Below are positions 49,306 through 60,068 of a stretch of 64,000 nucleotides of DNA, piece by piece (position 1 is the first letter of the stretch; each line of letters begins with the position of its first letter). The stretch comes from Climacteris rufus (lineage: Eukaryota > Chordata > Aves > Passeriformes > Climacteridae). The notes under the pieces are model-generated. The model was given only the letters and a program-made list of their open reading frames with translations, ran no database searches and was not told where the DNA came from. The stretch spans positions 686,200 through 750,199 of the forward strand of contig VZRZ01000214.1 of NCBI GenBank assembly GCA_013398175.1, read 5' to 3'. Made by a program: the position numbers and the translations under genes.

Positions 49306-51354
49306 AGTTCATTGTATTATGATTGACACAAGAAAGTGGAACACATTAGAAGGAGCCTTGAATCAGTTTTTAAGTATTATTTCCATGTTTTCACTGTCAC
49401 CATTTCACATTGTTGGGTCTGTGCATGCTCAGATACACAGAGCTGAGCAAATATTTGTATTGCAACAGTTAGAAGGTGAAGCTGAAAAGAATTCTAAGAA
49501 TAATGTATCCAAAACTTGGTATTTTCCCTATAGCATGGCTTGTTATGAGGACTTTTATGGTAGTACTATTAAGTAATGACACAGAAACATGCAAGAAATA
49601 ATTAACTATCTTTTTGGTAATTATATGACTTTAGAATATTATACTCAGCAGTTAACTTCATTTTGATAATAAGAACATTTGTTTGTAATGGGAAATCATA
49701 ATTAGTTTTATTCTAGTGTTATTCTAGTTTTACAACAGAAAACAAAAACTTTACTTTGCAACTCCAAAGACATCCTTAATTTTCAAAATGCTTTTCAAAG
49801 ATTTTTAAGGTAAATATTCAGTTATTAACTGATACAAATACAGAATAACACTTCAAATCATATGTCAGTGCCACTTGTTCTATTGAACATGAGATTTCCA
49901 CAAATAGGAAGGGGAGTTGTTGATTTATTTGAGCACCATATGCCCAAACAAAGAATCAAATAGCCCAAAACTCCTTTCAAGTGAATGGAAGTCAGGAATG
50001 ATTTTCACAAAGTGGTGCAACAAATGTTATACTGCAGTTTTTGCCTATGGTTGTTGGTGTTTCTACAGTGTTAAGGAAGATTGGGTGGCAGCCTCCTTCT
50101 GTAGGTACCATAGTTAGACTGCTATCATTCTTAAACAAGATAACAGTGGCAATTTTTAATTATAGAAATTGTGGGTATATTTACAGAATTAATTTATACA
50201 GTTCTAAAATACAAATTTCCATATTTCAAGGCACCAGATAATAATAATAAAAATAAATTTTCTAAAACTTTTATTGCAGAGATTTCAGTAAAGAGTTTTG
50301 AATCAGCTACATATATTCTGGAAATGCCTGTCAATCTATGGTGAGAATTTTATTCTTGCACAAATAACTGCAAAGATAAATTGCAACAACAAAAAAATAA
50401 AAACTATTCATGTCAAACACAATTATCTTTTATTCAAATAGTTATCTTTCCTGTAATTAAATAAATTTGTATTTATTGAAAAATTAGATTCTTCCCAGTG
50501 ATGAAATATATATGGCATTGAATTAATATTTTATTTTGTTCACTCAATCATTTGTAAAATTTTTCAAGACAAATTAGTTGCTTAATACAACGCATTACTC
50601 AAACTAGTTTCCAGGGAAAAAAACCAACAGCACATGCTCATTATTTTGTTTTTAGTGTCTTCTGTACTTTCAGTGTTGATTTGTCTGTGAGTGTGGGGTG
50701 TGTAGCTGTGCAGGGCCCTCGGTCCCAGCTCAGGTGATGTGAGTGTGACTGCCAGAGTGGCTCTGGATGGTCAGACAGGGAAGTTTCCTTAATACCTTCT
50801 CTAAGCTAGGTGTTCCCCGTTGCCTGTAAAGGGTTCCTGGCACCACTAGTTCAGATGGTAGCCATTGCTGTGACGGGAAATGAACACTCAGCTTCTGTAG
50901 GAGTTGCCTTTCTATAACTCTTCCACCTTTAAGTTGCAATAGAGGCATGTTCCTAAATCCCTTGTAGAAGACCTGTTAACAGCAGGAGTTAAATGCAACA
51001 AAATTTGCCTAATTAGTGCAGCCAGATGTATACCTGACAACCTGCCAGTTCTGTCCTGACAGCATCCAGAACTCTATGTGCTACTTAAACAACAATCTCA
51101 ATTCAAAATAATCTGGGCAAACCTGAGCTACCGTTTCTCAGGGCAGAATTCCAGTTAAAATCATGAAAGAACTCTCATACACACACTTTACAGAAAAATA
51201 AAATACTAACATGAGATTACTCATAAATCCCTACCATAATGTAACATAACATTTCATACAGTAGCTGACCACTATGACTTCTGAGCATTAATAGCAAACC
51301 TTGTATCATAATTCCTGAAATCTGGCAGTTTCCTTGAATCTCTCATTTTTGCAG
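49306..51354. other. Noncoding DNA
   Basis: Unique sequence. A GC-richer patch at about 50690-50930, with GGGCCCTCGGTCCCAGC near 50713, stands out from the AT-rich background. It lacks LTR ends, CR1 words or an obvious gene. Confidence 0.45.
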
Positions 51355-51492
51355 CCCAAAAGCTATTCTTGCAGGGTTAGCTTTGTGTCAGATGAGAACT
51401 GCATCACTAACCTCCTACAGGGTTCTTCCCTCCTATTTTATGTTTCGGGAAGCAGCACATCTCAGGAATTCACTTTTTCAGGGGGAGGAAAG
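51355..51492 (+). CDS. Exon-like block of 138 bp with strong splice sites
   Basis: The block is preceded by a pyrimidine tract and TTTTTGCAG ending at 51354. It is followed by GGAAAG/GTAAGTGAG, a near-perfect 5' splice site with GT at 51493-51494. The 138 bases make exactly 46 codons, are open in phase 0 and would be a symmetric exon. The peptide begins PKSYSCRVSFVSDENCITNL and ends TFSGGGK. It has two cysteines seven apart and is rich in serine, as in an extracellular segment. I do not recognise a domain. GC content is higher than the flanks. It could equally be an exon of a long noncoding RNA, or chance. No other convincing exon was found within several kb. Confidence 0.27.
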
Positions 51493-54400
51493 GTAAGTGA
51501 GAAGGGAGTGAGTCAGTCTGTACTCTGCTGCTTTCTGCCTTTATGCTTCCATGGCTGTATTTTTATCTACATCAAAGGGTTTGGCTTTGCTTTCTCACCT
51601 GGGTTCCCTCCTGTTTTGTGCTAAGGTGGGAGTGAAGAATTCAATATGCTGAAAAGTGAACTCCAAAGGGAACAACATGTGTTAAGTGTTGGTAAACAGA
51701 TTTCTATTAGAAACATTTGTACACTTTTTCTGCTACTTTTTACATGCTCTGAGCAAATATTAACTCTTCATTACCATAAGCATAGTAATAGTCAAGTAAG
51801 CAGACAAAGCATAAAAAACAGGTGCAGTTGCCTTTCACAAATATGAAGATTAATTAGGTGATCAGAGTTGATAGTTTCACCTCATTGGTGGAAAGACTTT
51901 TTCAAATAGAAAGTCTGTTTTACAATGATTCTGTAGAAACTATCAAGGCCTAGATTGGTCCAAACCCCTCTGCACACAGTCAGTTCTTTATCTGAATTAT
52001 CTCAAACAAGTTTTTATATGATTTATCCTGCTTATGAGTAGGAATAAAGTACTCAGGGTTTTTTTTTCCCCAGTGTTTTTACTATACTGCAAAAAATTTA
52101 TTTAAAAGAAAATTTTAGTTCTTCTTCACTGTTTTAGCCAAGTTAAAGATTAATTAAAGTCCTGGTTCTATCAGAGATAGATATACACACACTAATATAT
52201 GGTGTCCAATGTTAACTTGTCTAGAGTAAATACAGCCAGGGGTTCCCAAATTTAGTTTACTGTCAGTGATTTCTATTTCCATGAGAGGTCAAAAGCAGGT
52301 GATCCTGCTCTTCCTCTTGCCTTGGGCTGCACAGAAACTTCAAGGAGGAGCCATACCTTCAGTGCTACTTCTCCCTGCATGTGGAGATGCAAAAGCCACT
52401 TGGAAACAAACACCAATACAGAAATATGTAATGCAGTTTTGTTTGCCATCCAAGCAGTCCTTTCCTCCAGGGAAACAGTGAAGGTGACCTGTGCTCTGGA
52501 AAAAAATACTGTAACAGAGATGCAATAATGGCCTGAAATGGTCTGTAGTCATCAATAAGAGGATGCACTGGAGGGGTTGTGCAGGAACAGTTCCTTGTCC
52601 AGTGCTGCTGGACATACAGTGCTAACAAGAAATATAAGTGGGAAAACTATACATGAGACACAAAGGAATCCTTCATCATTAGTCAGCATGACCAAGGTCT
52701 AATTAGAGTACTACATAAATAAAATTTTAAAAATCTGGGAAGAATATCAAAGGAGAATGGACACCTAGAAAATACTTTCTTTTGGAAAATATGGAGTCTA
52801 TAATCCAAGACAAAAAGAGAAGAAAAAATAAATTAACAAAGAAGTTACTTGACTAGCCTACTAAATGTAAAATATCACCAAAAGGAAAAATAAATTGTTA
52901 TTCCTAATTAGTGTGGCTAGAACATAAAGTGGTCTTAGAAGTACTAGATTAGATAATCTAAAGATAAGGATCCCTCATCCGTAGGAGTTTTTAATAAAAG
53001 ATTAAACAGATTTTGATGAACAACAAGATGTGAATGGTTGTTCTCATGCTGACCTGGCTTTCTCTATGTTGATTTGGCAGGCCCTGCTTCTGCTCAGAAT
53101 TAAACTGTGAAACAGTGAATTAAACTTAGACCCAGAAGGCATTCTACATGACTCTCCTTCCTGTGATGAAGTCCTCTGATGTTCAAATGATACCCAGTTA
53201 AGCATGCACACCATGTGCACTTTATTATTAAAAATCCCTGGAGGAGGACTGGCTCAGAGTAATCTATAACCTGTGTCAGTGAGAGGAGTAGATCCAGTTC
53301 TCTATACCATGCTACCACTGACCAATGGAGGCATCCCAATCCAGCTGCAGCCTTTGTACTCATCAGAGGAACTATTTTTCTACTGGTAACTTGCCTTCTA
53401 ATGAGGCACCACGACCAGATTGTCATTCTGGAACCTCTGATTGATTAGTTACAAAGAGCAGTCTATTATAAGACAGTTTAGACAGGTTGGATTTTCATGT
53501 TATCCATGCACCAGCTTTAAGTACACACTCTGGTGTCCACCTGTAGAAATGAGTGATTCCACACTTTCCTTTATTATAATGACATATCCTGACCTGAAAA
53601 AAACATGTCTGGAAACCTGTCTTTTTACTGCTGCTGAGCTCCAGCAGTGCAGCTGTGGTGAGCTTCACCCACGTAATTACAAAGCAGCACCCCAGCACTC
53701 CCAAGAGGGTACATCCAGTTCTAGAGTACCTGTTCAGTCAACTGGTGAGCACAACTGCCTCAGGAACAGTCCCAGTAGGATGAAAACCTCCATGCCATAT
53801 TCCTACAAGCTTTAAGTAACTGTCCCAGCTCCTGCAAGAGGAGTGATTTCCAAAGCAGGATGACAAGGCAGCCCTACTTTTAATTGAAATTACTGTGGCC
53901 TGACTTATCACACACCTTACAAAATCTCCTCTGTCTTCTCCTAGTAAATAAGCCAGCTTCCCCTACTTAAATCAATGTTGCCATACTGCCATCTAGACCC
54001 TATTTAGGTGGATGTGGCAATGTGTGCACAAGCATTTCAGGCTTTCTGTGTGCTCTGAAACCACACAAAATCTTTAATTTTATTTTTTTTCATACAGCAT
54101 CAGGAAAAACCCAAAGATTGTGCCTGGACTTCCTCATTTCAAAAGGAGAAACTAGAAAATGTGCATATAATAGGAACTGAGACCAGGTTTGAGACTGTGG
54201 ATAATTGAAAAATGTAAACACCTCCCAGCCAGCCCAAAGAATTGAACTGAAATAACATCACAAAGAAGCAATCATGTGGACTTGTATAAAAACAGGGATG
54301 ACAACTCAGTAAAATTATGAACTTTAAGCTTTCCACGGAGGGAAGGAAGGAAGACCTTCCTGGAGAAGGAGAATGGAGAAAAAGACCAAATTAGAAAAAA

Positions 54401-55080
54401 AAAAAAAAACCAACAAGGAAAAAGAAAAAAAGGGATAGTATCTTAAAAAAACTTTAGGGCCTTTTAACTGAGATGTGTTTGCTAAGTGCTAATAGGTGTT
54501 ATTAAAATCTACAACAAGTCACTAGTCAACCCATCTCATTTAACATTCCTTTAATTATAGTGGAAGTTTGAGCAATATCTTCAGTCTGTAAAACTTGTAT
54601 TTATGAGAACAAGTACAGATTTTATTAAATCAGCCCTCTATACAATACATCTTGAGTATAAAATAGATTATTACCATATAAATTGGAGACAAATCTGAAT
54701 TAAATATTGATCCTTCCAAAGCCTTAGCAGCCAGAGAACAGCCTAATTGTCATGGATCTTGAAGGCTTTAATGGTTTAGATAAGACTACAACACACAAAA
54801 ATGCAAATATTAAAGCATTAAAAAAAAAAAACCACAGGATTTCAAATTATTTGTTGGAAATTGTAAAAAATACAACGAGATCTGTCAGAAGTTAAGATCA
54901 AATAAAAAATAGCTAAGTATGAACAGAAAACTCAGAAAACTTCAGCGCAGTGATTAGCCCTTGGATGAATGAAGTCAATTTCTAACCTTTCTAATAAAAA
55001 TGAAGTACATCAAGTGAACAAGGTTACACAGGGAGAAGGTGACAGCATGTTCTTGGGTTTTTGTTAATCGACAGCACTAT
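51493..55080. other. Noncoding DNA
   Basis: Mostly unique sequence. Included are overlapping 68-91 codon frames on both strands at 52266-52628 and a 124-codon plus frame at 53441-53815, none with recognised homology. A GGAA-rich and then A-rich tract lies at about 54340-54432. A motif-rich patch near 54720-54800 is described separately. Confidence 0.45.
54720..54800. promoter_or_regulatory. Possible enhancer fragment with GATA site
   Basis: It contains CCTAATTGTCATGG, GGCTTTAATGG and a GATA-type AGATAAG at 54778-54784 within 60 bases. It is not repeat-derived as far as I can see. Inference only. Confidence 0.18.
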
Positions 55081-55085
55081 CTGTG

Positions 55086-55108
55086 GTGGTTGGTTGGTTG
55101 GTTGGTGG
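55086..55108. repeat. (GGTT)n microsatellite
   Basis: Four to five TTGG/GGTT units in GTGGTTGGTTGGTTGGTTGG. Confidence 0.9.
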
Positions 55109-57739
55109 GCAGGTTTGTTTTATGTTTTCCTCAGAGCCTTGCAAATAAACAAATTAACCATAAGATTTCTGTCTAGACAATGTTATGACAGGAATATACA
55201 CAGCAGAAAACAGGTCTCTATTCTGCCTTCGAAGGTGTACTGCAGATATACAGACATTGAAATAGCTTTATGACTTACAGGGACAGCTCTGTCTTTATGC
55301 TATCCTCTTCCTGTGCCTGGATTAGTTAATTTTCCAAGCACTCTGTAACAGAAGATTTGCATGTTCTCTGCTGTACTGAGCCGAAAGGGACAAAATTTGA
55401 CCTGCATTAAACACCCAGATTTTGTATATTATCAGGACCAAGCAGAGCTGTTGTAACTGTAACCAAATCAAACCTCAGAGAAGCTGAGGTGAGATAAAAC
55501 GGGTCTGTGTTGCTGAATAGTGTCTGGATATGGCTGGTAAATCTTTTGCTTTCGCAGTTCTGTGATGGTAAAGAAGGCAAAGGAGTATTCCAGTAAACTG
55601 CATTCACAATCCACTTTTTCTTTTCCCACAGCACTTTCATCTATAAATACCTTGCCTTTGGAAAAACTTTTATTGCTGGTTACTGACTAACATTTTGACT
55701 TTGACTAACAGCTGAACTGACAATAAATTTCCCTCACATTTTCCTTCCAGCTTAACTGCTGGCCACCAAGAGCTACCAACTACATTAATTTTTCCAACAT
55801 GGTAATTACCCATCAGTCAGTGCCTTCATTTAGATTTAAGATTTTATTTCCATAGGCTGTTTGTATGAACATTCAGCGAAAGTGTGTGAAAGATAGTGTG
55901 TGAAAGATAGTGTGTGAAGTTAAAGCATCATCTAACACTTCTGCCTCAGACAGAAGAACTGATAATATGTGTCAAGAAAGATGCAATCTGAACTCTACCA
56001 AAAGTTGAAAAATCTATTCTTATCCCTTAGGTGCTCATAGATCAACCACTAAAAACACTTGCTTCATAAATTCTGCTTTCTGACATGCTGAAATTAGCCC
56101 AATTAGTATATAGCTGTGAAAGGACCCTTGATTTTTTCACCACAGAATTATGAACTTGTAAACATTTATATCCTTCATATTATCCACAATTTCTTGGATA
56201 TTGTGATTAATTATTTCACATTATATTTTTTCTTAAATTCTTGAAGAGCTCTGGTATACATTTTGCTGTGTCCCTCTTCAAGAGAACACCATCAAATTTT
56301 TCTGCAAGTTATCTTGAATCAATTCATTCCCTTATCTGGTCTATGTGCACATGTTACTATTAAATGCACTAAGCTTTCTGTCATAAAAAGACTGACCTAA
56401 TCTGTTTTCTACATGTTCATGATTTTCACATTTAATATGTTAATCACACTAATGTTAAAGCAAACTTTGGCAGAACCTTAAATGTTCAAAGTTTGCATAT
56501 TTACATTGTTTAGAGACAAATAACATACATTTTTTGCACAGAAACTCCTCAATGTCAAAGTTGTGTTGAATAAAATTTTGTCTTTTGTTCATGGTATGAA
56601 ATGGAGACTCACAAATTCCCTCAAAATATAAACATGAGCCAGAGCAGTTATGATTAGTGATTAAAATTTTAAGGGAAACCAATGAAAGCAGAAGCAGGAA
56701 GGATCACTTTATGCAGTCCTTTTTCAAAATTAAGCCTGTAGACATAAAACACATAGAATCAAATAATTTCTCATTGGTTCATTAGTGCAATCACCTTTAA
56801 TAGAATAGCACAATTTTCAGTAAGTATGAACTAAATGTGGCAGACTGTGAACAAGCCGTCTTGTACTTAAATAATATATTTTAAATTACTTTTGTTTTTA
56901 ATAACTAAGAATCCCAGTGTAGCTATTTGGGGTCATCCAGGAGAGATTCTCTATTTTGAGTTACACGTTTTGCAGATTTTTAAGCCCTTCAAAGCAATTT
57001 CTTGAAGTTTTTCAAATTTGGTTATTATTCAAAAGCCTGTAAAACAGAAAAATAAGTACATTTAATCTGAAATCAAACAAGAAAATTAATAATGCAGATA
57101 ATCTATCAATCTATCTCAATGGTAGAGGTCTGTGCAGAAACATTTTTTTCTGTCTTTCCAATTAACATAATTTATGATTTTAAATTCACTGGAAATTTTA
57201 TAAACAAGTTTTAATTAATTGGTTTTTTTTATTTATTTGTTTCTAATGAACTCTCTTTCCTAACCAGTACACTCAAATAATCTAAATATGGTTCATGTCA
57301 TCTGGTAAAACTGATTCTGGGAGGAATAAGTTGGATTTGCATGATAAACATTTAATTTTGAAATTGCTAACCTGCTACAGAAAATACTGTGCACTTCCTA
57401 TGTGGCAAATGAAAGTAATAATATTTCTGTAGTACGGGCATATTACCTTTTTTCTGAAGTTAAAATGTTGTCCAGAACTGATACCAGTGATACCACTGTG
57501 GACAGTACTTGGATCAGATTTTCAACCAAGGTATGTGTGTAGACATAGAGGCCTCCTGCAGATTTTCTTCATCACTCTTCATTCTTGAATTATCAAACAG
57601 AAATGGGTATTCTTAACTTAGATTCCCTGCTTGGTCACAAATTGACAAATCCGTGGGAATGTAAAGTAGACAAGGAAAATAGTCATCACTTTATTTGGGA
57701 AAAGAAAAGACTGAGTAGCCTTCTTTCCTGCAAAAGTAG
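55109..57739. other. Noncoding DNA
   Basis: No gene or transposon recognised. It includes a 14-bp tandem repeat at 55881-55918. Confidence 0.5.
55881..55918. repeat. 14-bp tandem repeat, 2.7 copies
   Basis: The unit AGTGTGTGAAAGAT starts at 55881, 55895 and 55909 with no mismatch until the partial third copy ends. Confidence 0.92.
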
Positions 57740-57767
57740 CAGTTCTATACCATTAGGTATAGAACTG
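57740..57767. repeat. Perfect 12-bp hairpin, 4-nt loop
   Basis: The left arm CAGTTCTATACC (57740-57751) pairs exactly with GGTATAGAACTG (57756-57767) around ATTA. There is no pairing outside it, so it is too short for a miRNA precursor. Confidence 0.85.
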
Positions 57768-59392
57768 GTGTAGCTCCCCAACAACTGATTTTAACCGCCT
57801 TCTTCCACACACCTTTTCAGTTGCAGAAAGCTGCACTAGATGAATTCTAGTATTTGATCATTTCTGGAGCATGTTACAATCAGAAGGTATCTGTTACTAC
57901 AATATATGACATAACTGCACAAAAAAAAAAAAACAAAACAGATAGGGGTCTCTTTTTTTATTAAACACTCTCTTCTTTTTAAGACATGTTGATTCCTTTT
58001 CAATGCTGTATTCATTTAGCTCTTATGCTCACCATCAAGCTATGTCATCACAACTCTAACTTGAAACCCTGCAGATGCAGTTCAGGTGCCTCTGCACAGC
58101 CTTCCTGATGCTGAACCCATAGGAAGTCCTCTCAATATACACATGGTCTCATGCTCTAGGTCTGACAACACTTATTTGTCTGCCTGACAGACCCAGGCTA
58201 TGTGCTGAATCCTCTGCATCCTCCAGCTGCTGATATCAAACAACTACGTAAAAGTGAGCAAACACCTAGCAAGGCATGGAGACAAACCAAAAGGGCTCAG
58301 GTAACTTAAGAGTTAATGATTCAACTTTTATTACTGAGTGCAGGTGCTTAATCTAATGAACAGACCTGCTTAAAAATAAAAATATAAAAGTAGTGGTACA
58401 TGTAAAAAGAATGAGAATTTCTGTTAAAAGAAGGATCTTGGTTACATTCATAGATATTTGAAGGCATCATGAGATATGTAAAGGGTATTGTTTTCCATGG
58501 CTCGGCCATCTTTGCAGAGTGGGTAATCAAAGAGAGGAATAGGAATGATCTATTACATGACCTGTTCGCATGGAGTGTATTCTTCAGGGTCAAAAGGGGT
58601 GTTACTCACATACTACAAAACAGTTATTGAAAATACAAAAGAAACATAGTCAAGAATTAACTCTGATATCTTTGTTGTTGTTTTGTCTCTCTACAAAATA
58701 ACTGTTAAGAGAAAAAAAAGTTCTGCATAATTCGTTTTTCACAGTTGTTTGATGATATCTTCCACTTCAATTTGGTTTTTCTCTAAGAAGCAGTGCCTAG
58801 TGGTATCTGTATAGAAAAATAGTTTCCTGAGGCACTCCACTTTCCTTCAGCAGCTCTTTGTGTGCTGATCATTTCAGAGAATTCATGTCCTCTTTTCATT
58901 TCACACTGAACAAACTAATTTATTCCATTGTAAGTGGCTCTCTCCCGCCCTCCTCACTTCCTCTTTTGCCCTTTCTTTCACTGTGCTGTGCTCTGTATGT
59001 TTCTATCTAACAGCCATCATAAACCGCCAAGTGTCTCCTTTAATGTATTTGCCTGTTGTGAGAGCCAGACAGTGCAACCCAGCTCCCTGCCAGCTCCCTG
59101 CCCCACAAGAAATCAAGCAGGAGGAGGTCAGCCTTTAAATCACAGAATGACTCTGAGTGAAACCACTGCTCACAGCTTTGCAGCTTTGCAGTGCTATAGA
59201 AGCACAGTGGACCACCTCTAAATTTGGCAGTAAAGTCTACTGGAAGGTCAGTGCACTCCTGCTATGTGTTCATTCACTGTGTCTTTCTAAAGAAACTACC
59301 AGGATTTTTCCTCAAAATAACTGATACCACTGTGCTCCAATTGTTGGGCAGTAGGCAAGACACCATTTAATCAGCAAAGAGGCCTCTCAGAC
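57768..59392. other. Noncoding DNA
   Basis: Unique sequence. A GC-richer part at 58930-59220 contains the 11-bp tandem pair CAGCTCCCTGC (about 59079-59101) and a CAGCTTTG pair near 59173. An A-run lies near 57920. No gene recognised. Confidence 0.45.
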
Positions 59393-59397
59393 CCCCT
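59393..59397. repeat. Left target-site duplication (CCCCT)
   Basis: It equals 60064-60068. The motif is C-rich and short, so it is slightly weaker evidence than the other two perfect duplications. Confidence 0.72.
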
Positions 59398-59615
59398 TGT
59401 CAGAGACCGAAAAGTTCATGCCTCAAACACTGATATAAAGTGTTTTTTTTTATTAAGAAACTACAATCAAAGAGAAGCCTCCTTGAAGACTGAAACTCTG
59501 AACCGGAAGTCAAAGTCTTGATTAGATAAAGGGAAAAACTATTGTTCAGCTATCTCAGGCAGAGGGAAGGTATGCATCCACAAAAGGCCAGCACTGATAA
59601 CCCCCTCCCCGAGTC

Positions 59616-59752
59616 GAACATGCCCAGATACTGCCACGGGGCCAAAGTACTGTGAAAGCCTTCCCTGGAAGGGACATGCCCAGACACGGCCACAGACCCA
59701 GGGTGCTGGGAAAGACTCCCCCCTCCCCAGGGGAACATGCCCGGGCATTGCC
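59616..59752 (+). promoter_or_regulatory. Three p53-type half-sites in LTR U3
   Basis: GAACATGCCC (59616-59625), GGACATGCCC (59672-59681) and GAACATGCCC (59733-59742) each match the p53 half-site RRRCWWGYYY exactly. The third is followed directly by GGGCATTGCC, an imperfect second half-site. They lie 25-150 bases before the TATA box, in diverged copies of a 56-61 bp block. Binding is inferred from the motif only. Confidence 0.45.
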
Positions 59753-59766
59753 ACCCGGCTGGAGAG

Positions 59767-59773
59767 TATATAA
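59767..59773 (+). promoter_or_regulatory. LTR TATA box
   Basis: TATATAA sits about 200 bases before the LTR poly(A) signal, in the expected U3 position. Confidence 0.7.
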
Positions 59774-59965
59774 ACCCAGGGAATTCTACACTCTGTTGGC
59801 GGGATTTTCACCATCAAGAAGACCTGTTGGAGAGGATCAACACAACATCGTTGGGATCCACGCAGTGGTGATATTTTCTTTCTCTGTCACTCTCTGTCCC
59901 CCCACCTCTTTTCCTATTTCTCCCTTCTCTTCTCTTTCTCTCTTTCTCTCTTATATTTACTATCA

Positions 59966-59971
59966 AATAAA
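59966..59971 (+). terminator. LTR polyadenylation signal AATAAA
   Basis: A canonical hexamer downstream of the CT-rich tract. A second AATAAA occurs near 60044, close to the LTR end. Confidence 0.65.
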
Positions 59972-60063
59972 ACCTATACTATTGACTGGCATATGGTCTC
60001 GTTTGCACCTTAATTCAGGCAGAGAAATGTCTAAACAACCCCTAATAAAACTGGACCTTAACA

Positions 60064-60068
60064 CCCCT
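60064..60068. repeat. Right target-site duplication (CCCCT)
   Basis: It equals 59393-59397 and follows the terminal CA of the LTR. Confidence 0.72.

Larger units (their letters stand above)
59398..60063 (+). mobile_element. Solo LTR of an endogenous retrovirus with intact promoter signals
   Basis: The element begins TGTCAGAGACC and ends GGACCTTAACA. It is bounded by a perfect 5-bp duplication CCCCT (59393-59397 and 60064-60068). In plus orientation it holds three diverged copies of a block starting ACATGCCC (59618, 59674, 59735), a TATA box TATATAA at 59767-59773, a long CT-rich tract (about 59874-59955) and an AATAAA at 59966-59971. That order (U3, TATA, R, poly(A)) is typical. The 5-bp duplication fits an ERVL-like integrase. 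No coding region remains. The 172-codon frame crossing it (59652-60170) reads from U3 through R and has no resemblance to a retroviral protein. Confidence 0.85.

Noticed and set aside
49151..49576. 141-codon plus-strand frame
   Set aside because: Its first third is antisense CR1. The remainder has no recognised domain or splice signals. Antisense CR1 often gives long chance frames.
53441..53815. 124-codon plus-strand frame
   Set aside because: No domain recognised. An overlapping opposite-strand frame and lack of flanking splice sites argue for chance.
54340..54432. GGAA-rich then A-rich tract, as if the tail of a processed pseudogene
   Set aside because: The upstream sequence shows no mRNA-like open frame or poly(A) signal, and no flanking direct repeat was found.
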